Source: Arenibaculum pallidiluteum (GTDB lineage: Bacteria > Pseudomonadota > Alphaproteobacteria > Azospirillales > Azospirillaceae). From it: a stretch of 64,000 nt of DNA. Position 1 is the first letter of the stretch. Each line of letters begins with the position of its first letter. Under the pieces are notes generated by a model, which saw only the letters and a list, made by a program, of their open reading frames with translations, searched no databases and was not told the DNA's origin. Where the stretch lies: the NCBI RefSeq assembly GCF_017355985.1, contig NZ_JAFIQU010000005.1, positions 186,001 through 250,000 on the forward strand, in the 5' to 3' direction. Shown here one piece after another: positions 1 through 9,177 of this stretch. A program made the translations under genes and the position numbers.

Positions 1-261
1 GAGGCCGCCGCGACCGCCGAGCCGGAGGTGATACTGACCACCACCCAGGCGCTGGAAAGCCTCGGCGGGGCCGACGCGCTGCTGGACCGGCCGGAGATCG
101 CCGCGACGCCGGCCGGGCGGGCGCGGCGGCTCCTGGCCTTCGATGCCGCCTATCTTCTCGGCTTCGGACCTCGCATGGCGCAGGCCGCGACGGATCTCGC
201 CCGGGCGCTGCATCCGGGCCTCGCGCTGCCGGACCTGGCATCGGCGCCCGGGGCGCCGTGA
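1..261 (+). CDS. hmuT: haem ABC transporter periplasmic binding protein, C-terminal end (partial)
   Basis: The reading frame is open from the first base and stops at 259-261, so only the last 86 residues of a larger protein are present. The end resembles the helical C-terminal lobe of periplasmic haem/cobalamin-type binding proteins (segment LLAFDAAYLLGFGPRM followed by an amphipathic helix). The assignment rests mainly on context, because the stop overlaps the start of a FecCD-type permease, which is followed by an ATPase in the usual hmuTUV order. The protein would deliver haem or another tetrapyrrole from the periplasm to the permease. A vitamin B12 or siderophore binding protein cannot be excluded from this fragment. 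Confidence 0.7.
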   Translation, partial: EAAATAEPEVILTTTQALESLGGADALLDRPEIAATPAGRARRLLAFDAAYLLGFGPRMAQAATDLARALHPGLALPDLASAPGAP

Positions 262-1298
262 CGATGTCCCAGGCCCTGCCGGCAGCCGGCCGAGCCGGGG
301 CGCGCCGGATCCTGCCGGCGCTGGCGCTGGTGCTGGTCGCCATGCTGGTGCTGTCGCTGGTTCTGGGCGCGGTGGCAGTTCCGCCGGACAGGGTCCTGGC
401 CGCGCTGATGGGGCAGGGGACGGGGCGGGATGCCGTCGTGGTGCTCCAGCTCCGCCTGCCGCGCGCGATCATGGGGGGCGCAACGGGGGCGGCGCTCGCG
501 GTCGCAGGCGCGACGCTGCAGGGGCTTTTCCGCAACCCGCTGGCGGATCCCGGGCTGATCGGCGTATCCAGCGGGGCCGCCCTGGCCGCCGCAGTGACCA
601 TCGTTCTCGGCGGCCACCTGACGGCCCTGCTGCCGTGGCTCCAGACGGCCTGGCTGCTGCCTGTAGCGGCCTTTGCCGGCGGGCTGGTGGCGACCCGGGT
701 GGTGGGCGCGGTCGCGACGCGGGACGGTGTGACCTCGGCGCCGGGCATGCTGCTTGCCGGGATCGCGGTCAATGCCATCGCCATGGCGCTGGTGGGCCTG
801 CTGGTGTGGATGTCGGACGACCGGCAGCTTCGCGACTTCACCTTCTGGACGCTGGGCAGCCTCGCCGGCGCGGACTGGCCGCGCACGGCGCTCGCCCTTC
901 CGCTGCTTCTGGTCCCCATGCTTCTCCTGCCGCGCCTCGCGCTGCCCCTGAACGCGATGATGCTGGGCGAGCGCGAGGCCGGGCATCTCGGTGTCGCCGT
1001 CCAGCGGATCAAGCGCCAGGCGGTGGTCCTCAGCGCGCTCGCCGTCGGCGCCGCCGTCGCGGCGACCGGGCTGATCGGCTTCGTCGGGCTGGTGGTCCCA
1101 CACCTCGTGCGGCTGGTGGCCGGCCCGGACCAGCGTCTCGTCATTCCCGGCTCGGCGTTGCTGGGCGCATCGCTGCTGATGGGGGCCGACGCCCTGGCAC
1201 GGACGCTTGCGGCGCCGGCCGAGCTGCCCGTCGGGCTGCTGACCAGCGCGATCGGCGGCCCCTTCTTCCTCTGGCTGCTGACCCGGAGGGCGCGATGA
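258..1298 (+). CDS. hmuU: haem ABC transporter permease (FecCD family)
   Basis: This 346-residue polytopic inner-membrane protein belongs to the FecCD/BtuC permease family. It has many hydrophobic segments and the family-typical loop RNPLADPGLIGVSSGAALA near residues 92-110, which contacts the ATPase. The GTG start at 258 overlaps the stop of the binding protein in a GTGA arrangement, and an ATG at 264 is an equally close alternative. The 3' end overlaps the ATPase start by 4 bp, so the three genes look translationally coupled. The neighbouring gene order makes haem the most likely substrate, but the permease sequence alone does not separate haem from ferric siderophore or cobalamin. Confidence 0.88.
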   Translation: MTMSQALPAAGRAGARRILPALALVLVAMLVLSLVLGAVAVPPDRVLAALMGQGTGRDAVVVLQLRLPRAIMGGATGAALAVAGATLQGLFRNPLADPGLIGVSSGAALAAAVTIVLGGHLTALLPWLQTAWLLPVAAFAGGLVATRVVGAVATRDGVTSAPGMLLAGIAVNAIAMALVGLLVWMSDDRQLRDFTFWTLGSLAGADWPRTALALPLLLVPMLLLPRLALPLNAMMLGEREAGHLGVAVQRIKRQAVVLSALAVGAAVAATGLIGFVGLVVPHLVRLVAGPDQRLVIPGSALLGASLLMGADALARTLAAPAELPVGLLTSAIGGPFFLWLLTRRAR

Positions 1299-2080
1299 TC
1301 CGTGCGGACGGCGTCACCGTGCGGATCGGCGGGCGCATCCTGCTGGATCGCGTCCATCTGTCGGTCGAGGCGGGGCGGCTGACGGCGCTGGTCGGTCCCA
1401 ACGGCGCGGGCAAGTCCACTCTGCTCGCGGTTCTGGCGGGCGACCGCCGGCCCGATTCGGGGACGGTCGTGCTGGACGGCCGGCCGCTCCCGTCCTGGCG
1501 GCAGCGCGAACTCGCGCTCCGCCGGGCGGTGATGCTGCAGGACGCAGGCCTCGACTTCGGCTTCACCGCCGGCGAGGTTGTCGCGCTGGGCCGCCTTCCC
1601 CATGGCGGCCTGCGTCCCGAGGAGGACCGCGACGCGCTGGCGGCAGCCGCCGACATGGCCGCGGTGCGCGATCTCTGGACGAAGCCGTATCCCGCGCTGT
1701 CGGGGGGCGAGCGGCAGCGCGTCCAGCTCGCGCGGGCCCTGGCGCAGGTCTGGTCCCCCGGGCTCGATCCGCGTCTCCTGCTGCTGGACGAGCCGACCTC
1801 GGCCCTTGACCTGAGGCACCAATGGGCGACCCTGGCGCTCGCGCGCGACCTGGCGCGGCGCGGCTGGGCCGTGCTGGCCGTCCTGCATGACCTGAACCTG
1901 GCGGCCATGGCCGACCACGTGGCGCTGCTGAACGGCGGGGTCCTGGCTGCGGCCGGCACGCCAGCCGAGGTGCTGACGCCCGAAACCGTGGGCGGCGTCT
2001 ACGGCATCGCGGTCGAGCGGGTCGCCACCGCCTCGGGCCTTTCCTGGCTCAGCCCGCTCCCGCCCGGCGCGGCGGGCTGA
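1295..2080 (+). CDS. hmuV: haem ABC transporter ATP-binding protein
   Basis: A 261-residue ATPase that would power the permease encoded just upstream. It shows Walker A GPNGAGKST (34-42), the ABC signature LSGGERQR (135-142) and Walker B LLLLDEPTS (161-169), followed by the switch histidine in AVLHDLNLA. Length and motif spacing fit the HmuV/FecE/BtuD type. The ATG at 1295 overlaps the hmuU stop (ATGA). A much longer open frame extends upstream in the same phase, but it only overlaps hmuU out of frame and is not coding. This is the last gene of the haem operon. Confidence 0.9.
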   Translation: MIRADGVTVRIGGRILLDRVHLSVEAGRLTALVGPNGAGKSTLLAVLAGDRRPDSGTVVLDGRPLPSWRQRELALRRAVMLQDAGLDFGFTAGEVVALGRLPHGGLRPEEDRDALAAAADMAAVRDLWTKPYPALSGGERQRVQLARALAQVWSPGLDPRLLLLDEPTSALDLRHQWATLALARDLARRGWAVLAVLHDLNLAAMADHVALLNGGVLAAAGTPAEVLTPETVGGVYGIAVERVATASGLSWLSPLPPGAAG

Positions 2081-2156
2081 TCCCTACGAAAGCCGCTGTG
2101 GCGCCCGAGGCGGGCCTGCACTAACTTCGCCGGCCCTCTGGCTGGCGGGTGGTGCC

Positions 2157-3413
2157 ATGGCGCGCGCGTATTGCGGATTGGACTTCGGCACGTCGAACTC
2201 GACCGCCGGCATCGCGGCTGCGGACGGGATCCGGCTGGTGCCGCTGGAAGGCGATGTCCCGACGCTGCCCTCGGCGATCTTCTTCGATTTCGCGGATGGC
2301 GGCGTCCTCTATGGCCGGGCCGCGGTCGACGCCTATGTGGAGCGGGGCGACGGCCGCCTGCTGCGGTCGGTCAAGTCGGTCCTGGCAACCGATCTGATTG
2401 AGCAGGATACGGCGCTGAAGGACAGGCGCATCGCGTTCCAGGACGTGATCGCGCTCCTTCTCGGCCATGTGAAGGCGCAGGCCGAACGCAGCGCGGGACA
2501 TCCGGTCGAGGCGGTCGTCCATGGCCGCCCGGTCCATTTCGTGGACGGTGACCCGGCCGCGGATGCGCGCGCCCAGGCAGCGCTGGAGGTGATCGCGAGG
2601 CGCGTCGGCTTCAGCGAGGTCTCCTTCCAGTTCGAGCCCATCGCCGCGGCGCTCCATTACGAAGCGCAGGTCGAGCGCGAGGAGATCGCGTTGATCGCGG
2701 ATATCGGCGGCGGCACCTCGGACGTCTCGGTGGTGCGCATCGGACCCGACCGTGCGGTGCGGGCCGAGCGCGCCGGGGATGTGCTCGGCAACGACGGAAT
2801 CCGGATCGGCGGCACCGATTTCGACCGTCAGCTCAGCCTGGAGGCGATCATGCCGCTGCTGGGCTACGGCTCCGCCATGGTCCGGCCGGGCCTCGCAGCC
2901 CCGCGGGGCTACTTCCAGGACCTCGCGACCTGGAGCAAGATCAATTTCCTCTACGTGCCACGGGTCCTCGCCGAGATCCGGCAGGTCCGGCGTGAGGCCA
3001 AGCAGCCCGAGCTCTTCGACCGCCTCCTGACGGTGCTCGAGCACAATCTCGGCCATGCGCTCGCCATGCGTGCCGAGGGCGGCAAGATCATGCTGTCGGA
3101 CTGGCCCAGCGGCGAGATCGACCTGGACATCGTCGAGCCCGGCCTGGCGGCGCCGGTCGACCGGGCGCTGATGGCGCGGGCGATCGCGGAGCCGGTGGAC
3201 CGGATCACCAGCTTGGTGCGCGGATGCCTCGGCCAGGCGGGCGTGCCGCCGGAGCGCGTGGCCGCGGTCTTCCTGACCGGCGGATCCACCCTGCTGCCGG
3301 CCGTGCGCCGGGCGATCGTCGGGATCGTGCCGGAGGCACGCGTCGTGGAGGGCGACAAGTTCGGCGCGGTCGGGCTGGGCCTGACGCTGGAGGCGCGGCG
3401 CCGCTACGGCTGA
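2157..3413 (+). CDS. Hsp70 family protein, YegD-like
   Basis: This 418-residue protein is an actin-like ATPase of the Hsp70 superfamily without the substrate-binding domain of DnaK. The phosphate-1 loop is [14 protein letters not shown] near residue 6, the phosphate-2 loop is [16 protein letters not shown] near 180, and the adenosine motif is [14 protein letters not shown] near 370. That architecture matches the YegD subgroup, whose cellular client is not known. The ATG at 2157 is the first codon that gives the conserved N-terminus. Its 3' end overlaps the 3' end of the convergent queG by 10 bp. It is probably a single-gene unit and unrelated to the haem operon before it. Confidence 0.85.
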   Translation: MARAYCGLDFGTSNSTAGIAAADGIRLVPLEGDVPTLPSAIFFDFADGGVLYGRAAVDAYVERGDGRLLRSVKSVLATDLIEQDTALKDRRIAFQDVIALLLGHVKAQAERSAGHPVEAVVHGRPVHFVDGDPAADARAQAALEVIARRVGFSEVSFQFEPIAAALHYEAQVEREEIALIADIGGGTSDVSVVRIGPDRAVRAERAGDVLGNDGIRIGGTDFDRQLSLEAIMPLLGYGSAMVRPGLAAPRGYFQDLATWSKINFLYVPRVLAEIRQVRREAKQPELFDRLLTVLEHNLGHALAMRAEGGKIMLSDWPSGEIDLDIVEPGLAAPVDRALMARAIAEPVDRITSLVRGCLGQAGVPPERVAAVFLTGGSTLLPAVRRAIVGIVPEARVVEGDKFGAVGLGLTLEARRRYG

Positions 3414-4504
3414 GGCGGTCGCGCCGGAAGGGCACGGAGCCGGGCTGCGGCCCAGCCCGCCGCGTCGCGGACGAGCTCCGACGGGTCGTTCGCCAGCGCC
3501 TCGGCGACCGGCGCCTGGGCGGGGTCGCCGCAGTTGCCGAGCGCGACCAGCACGTTCCGCACGAAGCGGTCCCGGCCGATCCGCTTGATCGGGGAGCCTG
3601 AGAAGACCTGCCGGAAGGCCGCGTCGTCGAGCTGCGCGAGGTCGGCGAGGCGCGGTGCCGTCAGCTCGGCCCGCGGCATGAAGGCGGGCTCGCGCGTCGC
3701 GCGGGCGAATTTGTTCCACGGGCAGGCCGCAAGGCAGTCGTCGCAGCCGTAGATGCGGTTGCCCATCAGAGGGCGCAGCTCCTCGGGGATCGGCCCCTTG
3801 TGCTCGATCGTCAGGTAGGAGATGCAGCGCCTGGCATCGAGCCGGTAGGGCGCCGGGAAGGCCGCGGTCGGGCAGGCGTCGAGGCAGCGCCGGCAGCTGC
3901 CGCAGCGGTCCGTCGCCTCGGCCTCCGGCGGCAGGTCCAGCGTCGTGTAGACCTCGCCGAGGAACAGCCACGATCCATGGCTGCGCGAGACCAGGTTCGT
4001 GTGCTTGCCCTGCCAGCCGATCCCCGCGCGGGCGGCCAGCGGCTTCTCCATGACGGGCGCCGTGTCCACGAAGACCTTCACCCCCGCGCCATGGACATGA
4101 GCGATCCATTGGGCCAGGGCCTTCAGCCGGCCCTTGATCAGGTCGTGATAGTCGCGGTTGCGGGCATAGACCGAGACGACGCCCCGGTCCGTGTGCGCCA
4201 GCAGCCCGCGGGGATCCTCGTGCGGGGCGTAGGACAGGCCGAGCGCCACCACCGTCCTTGCCTCGGGCCAGAGGGTGCGTGGATCGCCGCGGCGATCCGC
4301 CTTCTCTTCCATCCAGCCCATGTCGCCGTGCATGCCCGCCGCCAGGAATGCGGCAAGCCGGGCTCGCGCCTCCTCGCCGAGGGCAGCAGGGGCGAAGCCC
4401 ACCGCGTCGAATCCCAACCCGAGCGCCCGCTCGCGGATCGCATTACGCACCGCGCTGCCGGCCGGCTCCAGGCCGGGATCGGGGACGGCTTCAGCCGCGG
4501 CCAC
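3404..4504 (-). CDS. queG: epoxyqueuosine reductase
   Basis: QueG catalyses the last step of tRNA queuosine synthesis, reducing epoxyqueuosine to queuosine with a cobalamin cofactor and two [4Fe-4S] clusters. The 366-residue product has the two ferredoxin-like cysteine sets, [12 protein letters not shown] and [14 protein letters not shown], with further conserved stretches such as [20 protein letters not shown]. The C-terminal tail resembles HEAT repeats ([11 protein letters not shown]). The GTG at 4504 overlaps the end of queF by 14 bp, and this gives the family length. It is the last gene of the leftward queA-tgt-queF-queG operon. Confidence 0.93.
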   Translation of the reverse strand: MAAAEAVPDPGLEPAGSAVRNAIRERALGLGFDAVGFAPAALGEEARARLAAFLAAGMHGDMGWMEEKADRRGDPRTLWPEARTVVALGLSYAPHEDPRGLLAHTDRGVVSVYARNRDYHDLIKGRLKALAQWIAHVHGAGVKVFVDTAPVMEKPLAARAGIGWQGKHTNLVSRSHGSWLFLGEVYTTLDLPPEAEATDRCGSCRRCLDACPTAAFPAPYRLDARRCISYLTIEHKGPIPEELRPLMGNRIYGCDDCLAACPWNKFARATREPAFMPRAELTAPRLADLAQLDDAAFRQVFSGSPIKRIGRDRFVRNVLVALGNCGDPAQAPVAEALANDPSELVRDAAGWAAARLRALPARPPQP

Positions 4505-4955
4505 GGTAGGGCGCGACCTCCTGCGGCGGGATCCACACGCCCGCCGGCGGCTCGCCGCTCTGGTAAAAGACGTCGATCGGCATTCCGCCGCGCGGATACC
4601 AGTAGCCGCCGATCCGGAGCCAGTGGGGTGCCAGCTCCTCGACCAGGCGCCTGCCGATGCCCACCGTGCAGGCCTCGTGGAACGCGCCGTGGTTTCGGAA
4701 AGCGGTGAGATACAGCTTCAGCGACTTGCTCTCGACGAGCCAGGCGTCAGGCACGTAGTCGATGACGAGATGCGCGAAGTCCGGCTGTCCGGTGATCGGG
4801 CAGAGCGAGGTGAACTCGGGCGCCGTGAAGCGCACGACGTAGCGCTCGCCCGGATGGGGGTTCGGGACCCGCTCCAGTACCGCTTCCTCGGGAGAGGTCG
4901 GCTGGGGCGCGGCCGCGCCGAGCTGGGTCAGTCCCTCATAGATCGACGGCGGCAT
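4491..4955 (-). CDS. queF: NADPH-dependent 7-cyano-7-deazaguanine reductase
   Basis: QueF reduces preQ0 to preQ1, the base that Tgt inserts into tRNA. The 154-residue form is the short unimodular type. The catalytic region [19 protein letters not shown] carries the nucleophilic cysteine and the aspartate, and the substrate-binding glutamate lies in [12 protein letters not shown], followed by [12 protein letters not shown] chose the ATG at 4955 (MPPSIYEGL) because the open frame upstream of it is low-complexity Arg/Pro/Gln overlapping the tgt 3' end. The start lies 20 bp inside tgt and the stop lies inside queG, so translation is probably coupled. Confidence 0.93.
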   Translation of the reverse strand: MPPSIYEGLTQLGAAAPQPTSPEEAVLERVPNPHPGERYVVRFTAPEFTSLCPITGQPDFAHLVIDYVPDAWLVESKSLKLYLTAFRNHGAFHEACTVGIGRRLVEELAPHWLRIGGYWYPRGGMPIDVFYQSGEPPAGVWIPPQEVAPYRGRG

Positions 4956-6177
4956 CCTTGGTCTCCTCTGCGGTCTCCCCTGCGGTCTCCACTGGGGCGG
5001 CCCGGCCCGCACGGGCCTCCTTCGCGGGCTTGCGGACGGCCAGCGGGTCCGCGACCGGCGGCACGTCGCCGCGGCCGAGCATGGCTACCAGCTCGGCCGC
5101 CCGCGGCCCCAGGCGACCATCCTCGATGGCGCGGCGCAGCTCGGCCATCAGGTCCTGGTAATGGCGGAGATTGTGCCAGGTCAGCAGCATCGGTCCCAGC
5201 ATCTCGCCGGCCCGGAACAGGTGGTGGAGGTAGGCCCGCGAATATTGCCGGCAAGCCGGGCAGGCGCAGTCCTCGTCCAGCGGCCGCTCGTCATGGGCAT
5301 GGCGGGCATTGCGGATGTTGACGGTGCCGCGCCAGGTGAAGGCCTGGCCGGTGCGCCCCGAGCGGGTTGGCATCACGCAGTCGAACATGTCGATGCCGCG
5401 CAACACGCTGCCGATCAGGTCCAGAGGACGGCCGACGCCCATGAGATAGCGCGGCCGATCCTCGGGCAGCAGCGGCGTCGTGTCGTCGAGCACGCGGAAC
5501 ATGGTCTCCTGGCCCTCGCCGACGGCGAGACCACCGACCGCGTAGCCGTCGAAGCCGATGCCCGTCAGCGCGGCCACCGATTCCGCGCGCAGGTCGGGAT
5601 ATACACCGCCCTGCACAATGCCAAAGAGACCCTGGCCCGGGCGCTCGACGAAGGCGCGGCGCGAGCGCTCGGCCCAGCGCATGCTGAGGCGCATGGAGCG
5701 CGCCGCCTCGTCATGGGTCGCGGGGAAGGGCGTGCACTCATCGAAGCTCATGGTGATGTCGGTGCCGAGCAGGCGCTGGATGTCCATCGACCGTTCGGGC
5801 GTCAGGCGATGCCTGCTGCCGTCGAGATGCGAACGGAAGGTCACCCCTTCCTCGTCCATCGAGCGCAGCGAGGACAGGGACATCACCTGGAAGCCGCCGG
5901 AATCCGTCAGGATCGGCCCGTCCCAGTTCATGAAGCGGTGCAGCCCGCCGAGTTGGGCGACGCGCTCGGCCGTCGGGCGCAGCATCAGGTGGTAGGTGTT
6001 GCCCAGCAGGATCTCGGCGCCCGTGGCGCGCACGGAATCCGGCATCATGGCCTTAACCGTCCCGACGGTGCCGACGGGCATGAAGGCCGGCGTCTCGACG
6101 GTTCCATGGGCGGTGGCGAGGCGGCCGCGCCGCGCACGCCCGTCCCGCGCCAGCACCTCGAAGCCGATACCGCTCAT
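4936..6177 (-). CDS. tgt: tRNA-guanine(34) transglycosylase
   Basis: Tgt exchanges guanine for preQ1 at position 34 of GUN-anticodon tRNAs. The 413-residue protein has the substrate-pocket motif [14 protein letters not shown], the catalytic aspartate in [19 protein letters not shown], and the zinc site [17 protein letters not shown]. It carries a C-terminal extension of roughly 35-40 residues rich in Ala/Glu/Thr beyond the usual end, of no obvious function. The ATG at 6177 gives the N-terminus [13 protein letters not shown] and overlaps the queA stop (ATGA). The frame continues upstream of this start, but only as a shadow of queA. Confidence 0.95.
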   Translation of the reverse strand: MSGIGFEVLARDGRARRGRLATAHGTVETPAFMPVGTVGTVKAMMPDSVRATGAEILLGNTYHLMLRPTAERVAQLGGLHRFMNWDGPILTDSGGFQVMSLSSLRSMDEEGVTFRSHLDGSRHRLTPERSMDIQRLLGTDITMSFDECTPFPATHDEAARSMRLSMRWAERSRRAFVERPGQGLFGIVQGGVYPDLRAESVAALTGIGFDGYAVGGLAVGEGQETMFRVLDDTTPLLPEDRPRYLMGVGRPLDLIGSVLRGIDMFDCVMPTRSGRTGQAFTWRGTVNIRNARHAHDERPLDEDCACPACRQYSRAYLHHLFRAGEMLGPMLLTWHNLRHYQDLMAELRRAIEDGRLGPRAAELVAMLGRGDVPPVADPLAVRKPAKEARAGRAAPVETAGETAEETKDAAVDL

Positions 6178-7205
6178 GCCATCCTCCGCAGCAGCGATGC
6201 GTCGCCGTAGGAATAGAAGCGGTAGCCGGACGCGATCGCATGCCGGTAGGCCGCATGCATCCGCGGCGTTCCTGCGAAGGCCGAGACCAGCATGAAGAGG
6301 GTCGAGCGGGGCAGGTGGAAGTTGGTCAGGAGCAGATCCACGATCTTGAACCGGTAGCCGGGCGTGATGAAGATATCGGTCTCGCCCACGAAGGGTACGA
6401 GGGTGCCATCGGCGCGCGCCGCCGTCTCGAGCAGGCGCAGCGACGTTGTGCCGACCGCGACGATGCGCCCACCGGCGGCGCGGGCCGCGTTCACCGTCGC
6501 AGCCGTGTCCTCGGACACTTGGCCCCATTCCGAATGCATGCGGTGCTCGCGCGGGTCCTCGACCTTGACGGGAAGGAAGGTTCCGGCGCCGACATGAAGG
6601 GTAACCGCGGCCCGGCCGACGCCGCGTGCGGCGAGCGCGTCCAGAAGGGCCGGCGTGAAGTGGAGCCCTGCGGTCGGGGCCGCGACCGCGCCGTCTCGCG
6701 CGGCGAAGACCGTCTGATAGTCGCTGCTGTCCTCGGCGCGCTCGCCGGACCGGCGCGGGATGTAGGGCGGCAGCGGCATGCGCCCGTGCCGGTGCAGCGC
6801 AGCGACCAGCGCATCGCCCGCGCAGGAGAAGCGCAGCAGCACCTCGCCACCTTCGTCCTTGGCCTCGACCGTCGCGTCGAGATCCTCGGCGAAGACGATG
6901 CGGTCGCCAGGGCGCAGCCGCTTGCCCGGCTTCGCGAAGCAGCGCCAGGCCCCGTCAGGGGCGGGCTTATGCAGCGTCACCTCGACGTGGACGGCGCCGC
7001 GCATGCCGTCCAGGCGCGCGGGGATCACCCGCGTGTCGTTGTAGACCAGCATGTCCCCGGGCTGGAGCAGGTCCGGCAGGTCGCGGACGATCCTGTCCTC
7101 GATGGTCTCGTCGACGACCAGCAGGCGCGCCGCGTCGCGCGGACGCGCGGGCTCGTCGGCAATCAGGCCGGGGGGAAGGTCGAAGTCGAAATCGGCGGTG
7201 CGCAT
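6174..7205 (-). CDS. queA: tRNA preQ1(34) S-adenosylmethionine ribosyltransferase-isomerase
   Basis: QueA transfers the ribosyl moiety of S-adenosylmethionine to preQ1 in tRNA, giving epoxyqueuosine. The 343-residue protein matches the family in length and landmarks: N-terminal [62 protein letters not shown] and C-terminal [18 protein letters not shown]. It is the first gene of the leftward queuosine operon. The promoter should lie in the 107-bp gap shared with the divergent transporter gene. No preQ1 riboswitch was recognised there. Confidence 0.95.
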   Translation of the reverse strand: MRTADFDFDLPPGLIADEPARPRDAARLLVVDETIEDRIVRDLPDLLQPGDMLVYNDTRVIPARLDGMRGAVHVEVTLHKPAPDGAWRCFAKPGKRLRPGDRIVFAEDLDATVEAKDEGGEVLLRFSCAGDALVAALHRHGRMPLPPYIPRRSGERAEDSSDYQTVFAARDGAVAAPTAGLHFTPALLDALAARGVGRAAVTLHVGAGTFLPVKVEDPREHRMHSEWGQVSEDTAATVNAARAAGGRIVAVGTTSLRLLETAARADGTLVPFVGETDIFITPGYRFKIVDLLLTNFHLPRSTLFMLVSAFAGTPRMHAAYRHAIASGYRFYSYGDASLLRRMA

Positions 7206-7249
7206 GGAGGCGGGGGGTATAGACCATCGTCCCCGAAGGCGAAAGCGGA

Positions 7250-7278
7250 TTGACAGTTGGCCATGCGCACCGGCATTT
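7250..7278 (+). promoter_or_regulatory. possible promoter of the queuosine-precursor transporter
   Basis: A perfect -35 hexamer TTGACA (7250-7255) is followed after 17 bp by GCATTT (7273-7278), a weak -10. It lies about 35-60 bp upstream of the yhhQ-type start and close to the divergent queA start. Only the -35 is convincing. Confidence 0.3.
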
Positions 7279-7312
7279 GCAACGCCTTATCCCAAGGCCA
7301 TTCGGACCCGCC

Positions 7313-7999
7313 ATGTCGTCGCCGCGTCACGCCCAGCATTCGTCCTGGTTTCTTCTGATCGTCGCGCTCTTCGTGACCTGCCTGCTCGTCTCCAACGTGA
7401 CGGCGGTCAAGCTTGTCATGGTCTCGGGCCTCGTCCTGCCCGCGGCGGTGGTGATCTTCCCGATCAGCTACATCATCGGTGACGTTCTGACCGAGGTCTA
7501 CGGCTTCGCCCGCGCCCGCCAGGTGATCTGGCTGGGGTTCCTGTGCAACCTGCTGGCGGTCGCGGCATTCGCGGTCGGCGGAGCGCTGCCGCCGGCACCG
7601 TTCTGGGAGGGGCAGGAGGCCTATCAGCAGATCCTCGGCTCGGCGCCGCGCATCCTCGCCGCGTCGTTCATGGCCTATCTCGCGGGCGAGCTCGTCAATG
7701 CCTACGTGCTGGCGCGGCTGAAGGTGATGACCGGCGGGCGCATGCTATGGCTGCGCACCATTGGTTCGACCCTGGTGGGGCAGCTGATCGACTCCGCGAT
7801 TTTCATCGGGATCGCCTTCGCCGGGGTCATGCCGGTAGAGGCCCTGGTGGCGGCCGCCGTCACCCAGTGGCTTGTCAAGTCGGCCTTCGAGGCTGTGGCA
7901 ACGCCGGTGACCTACGCCGTGGTCGCCTTCCTGAAGCGGATGGAGGGCCTCGACGTCTACGACGGCGACACCCGCTTCTCGCCGCTTCCGCTGGGCTGA
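7313..7999 (+). CDS. yhhQ: queuosine precursor transporter (YhhQ family)
   Basis: A 228-residue integral membrane protein with about six hydrophobic segments and the family region VVIFPISYIIGDVLTEVYGFARARQ, plus LVGQLIDSAIFIGIAFAG near the C-terminal third. The family imports preQ0/preQ1-type 7-deazapurines. I chose the ATG at 7313 (MSSPRHAQHSSW), because an upstream in-frame ATG would put the N-terminus across the apparent promoter. Its divergent position next to queA-tgt-queF-queG supports a salvage role: preQ0 imported here could be reduced by QueF and inserted by Tgt. Confidence 0.88.
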   Translation: MSSPRHAQHSSWFLLIVALFVTCLLVSNVTAVKLVMVSGLVLPAAVVIFPISYIIGDVLTEVYGFARARQVIWLGFLCNLLAVAAFAVGGALPPAPFWEGQEAYQQILGSAPRILAASFMAYLAGELVNAYVLARLKVMTGGRMLWLRTIGSTLVGQLIDSAIFIGIAFAGVMPVEALVAAAVTQWLVKSAFEAVATPVTYAVVAFLKRMEGLDVYDGDTRFSPLPLG

Positions 8000-8006
8000 T
8001 CCGGCG

Positions 8007-8030
8007 CGGCCACCCTGCTGCCGGTGGCCG
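8007..8030. terminator. hairpin between convergent genes
   Basis: An 8-bp perfect inverted repeat (CGGCCACC at 8007-8014, GGTGGCCG at 8023-8030) with an 8-nt loop sits just after the yhhQ stop and just before the stop of the convergent gene. There is no T-run, so a terminator function is inferred from position. Confidence 0.4.
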
Positions 8031-8042
8031 AGGAGGAGGCGG

Positions 8043-8543
8043 TCAGGGACCGAGGAGGAGGATCCGCGCGGTTTCCCAGTGCAGCGCGACCGCGGCGCCG
8101 GCGCCGATACCAACGAGCAGGCAGATGATCCCTGCCAGGAGCCCTCGTCCCGCTGACGGGCGCGCATCGGCGGCTTCCATCGCGGTCGACCAGTCCAGCG
8201 ACAGGGTGTCGAGCCGGGCCGCGATCTCGGCAACCTGCCGCGTCAGCCCGGCAACCTGGCGGTCGGTGTTCGCGAGCGCGCCCATGTCGCGGGACAGGGC
8301 CTCCACGGCCCGCTCGATGCGGCGCAGCGCCTCGGCGGTTTCCGGCTGCGGGCGCGCCGGCGCCTCGGCAGCCACGCGGCGCAGCGTCGCCTCCAGGGAC
8401 GTCTCGAGCAGCGCCGCGCGGGCGCGACGCGCGGGCTCGGGCAGGTCCTGGTCGTCGATGCCCGCCGCGATGCGCTCGGTGGCGGCCTCGGCCGCGAGCT
8501 GGCGCAAGGCTGCGACGGCATTCTCCAGGGACTTTTCCGGCAT
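8043..8543 (-). CDS. hypothetical coiled-coil protein with C-terminal membrane anchor
   Basis: A 166-residue protein of unknown function. It has no signal peptide. Residues about 1-125 are Ala/Glu/Arg-rich and helical, with heptad-like spacing around LRRIERAVEALSRDMGAL and VAGLTRQVAEIAARLDTL. One transmembrane helix follows near residues 135-155 (GLLAGIICLLVGIGAGAAVAL), and a short tail ends the protein. This would place a cytoplasmic coiled coil on the inner membrane. It is convergent with the transporter gene and stands alone. The ATG at 8543 is preceded by a purine-rich AAGGAGG-like site, which supports the start. Confidence 0.6.
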   Translation of the reverse strand: MPEKSLENAVAALRQLAAEAATERIAAGIDDQDLPEPARRARAALLETSLEATLRRVAAEAPARPQPETAEALRRIERAVEALSRDMGALANTDRQVAGLTRQVAEIAARLDTLSLDWSTAMEAADARPSAGRGLLAGIICLLVGIGAGAAVALHWETARILLLGP

Positions 8544-8816
8544 CGGTCCTCCTTGCCTTTCACGATCTCGGGGGCTGCCGGCACTCTATAGAAGGCTCAC
8601 CGCGCGCGGTGTGGCGGCGGCGTGGTAACGCGACGGGCGTGGCGCCCCGCCAGAGGCCGTAATTCCGCGCGCTTCCACCGCGGAGTGCGACCGCCGCGGC
8701 CCCGGGGCGTCTCGCCAAAAGTTCGGATGCAATGTCATCTTTTTCCCACCTTGCGGTTGAGGCCGTGCCGCCTCACCTTCATCGGGTGCGAATAGCCCTT
8801 CCGCCACGAGGCCGAC

Positions 8817-8990
8817 GTGAGCGAGGCCCCTGCAGACAAGGAACGACGTCCTTCCGTTCGGAGATTGCCGCCGCGTTTCGGGGTGGCGCGCCCGGGACGT
8901 CTTCCGTGGGGTCGGGCGATCCCGATCATCATCATCCTCAGCCTGTTGGGGTGGCTGCTCGTCTTCGGCGTGCTCAGCCTGGTCGGCTGA
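8817..8990 (+). CDS. possible small single-pass membrane protein
   Basis: A 57-codon frame starting at GTG 8817 after an ACGAGG site six bases away. The first 33 residues are Arg/Pro-rich and basic, followed by one strongly hydrophobic helix (IPIIIILSLLGWLLVFGVL) and a stop after LSLVG. The charge pattern (basic N-terminus, single anchor) is that of a small inner-membrane protein. No family was recognised. The high GC content makes chance short frames common, so this is tentative. Confidence 0.4.
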   Translation: MSEAPADKERRPSVRRLPPRFGVARPGRLPWGRAIPIIIILSLLGWLLVFGVLSLVG

Positions 8991-9177
8991 GCCTCCGCCG
9001 GGGGACCCGCCCGGTTGTGGGGTAATCCCGGCCGTTCCCGGGAGGTGCTTTCGCGGACCGGCTTTGGCCTAAGCCCAACGGTGCCCCGGGCGATGCGCCT
9101 GCCGAAGCAGTGTCCGTTTTCTCAAATGCTAGGTTTCTGCCGACCGCTCCTGTCGCGGAATGGCGGAGACAAGCTGC

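Noticed and set aside
143..1298. Rightward frame continuous with hmuV that would give a 645-residue ATPase fusion
   Set aside because: The first 380 residues are Arg/Gly/Pro-rich shadow of hmuU in another frame; the ATPase has a normal ATG at 1295 overlapping the hmuU stop.
3404..7205. tgt and que genes as a phage or island 7-deazaguanine DNA-modification (Dpd) set linked to the DGQHR gene
   Set aside because: The queuosine genes are ordinary tRNA-pathway genes 33 kb away in chromosomal context; Tgt has standard tRNA-type motifs, and no dpd genes are present.
7206..7312. preQ1 riboswitch upstream of the queuosine transporter or queA
   Set aside because: The conserved preQ1-I core (short GC stem followed by an A-rich tail) is not visible in either orientation of the 107-bp gap.
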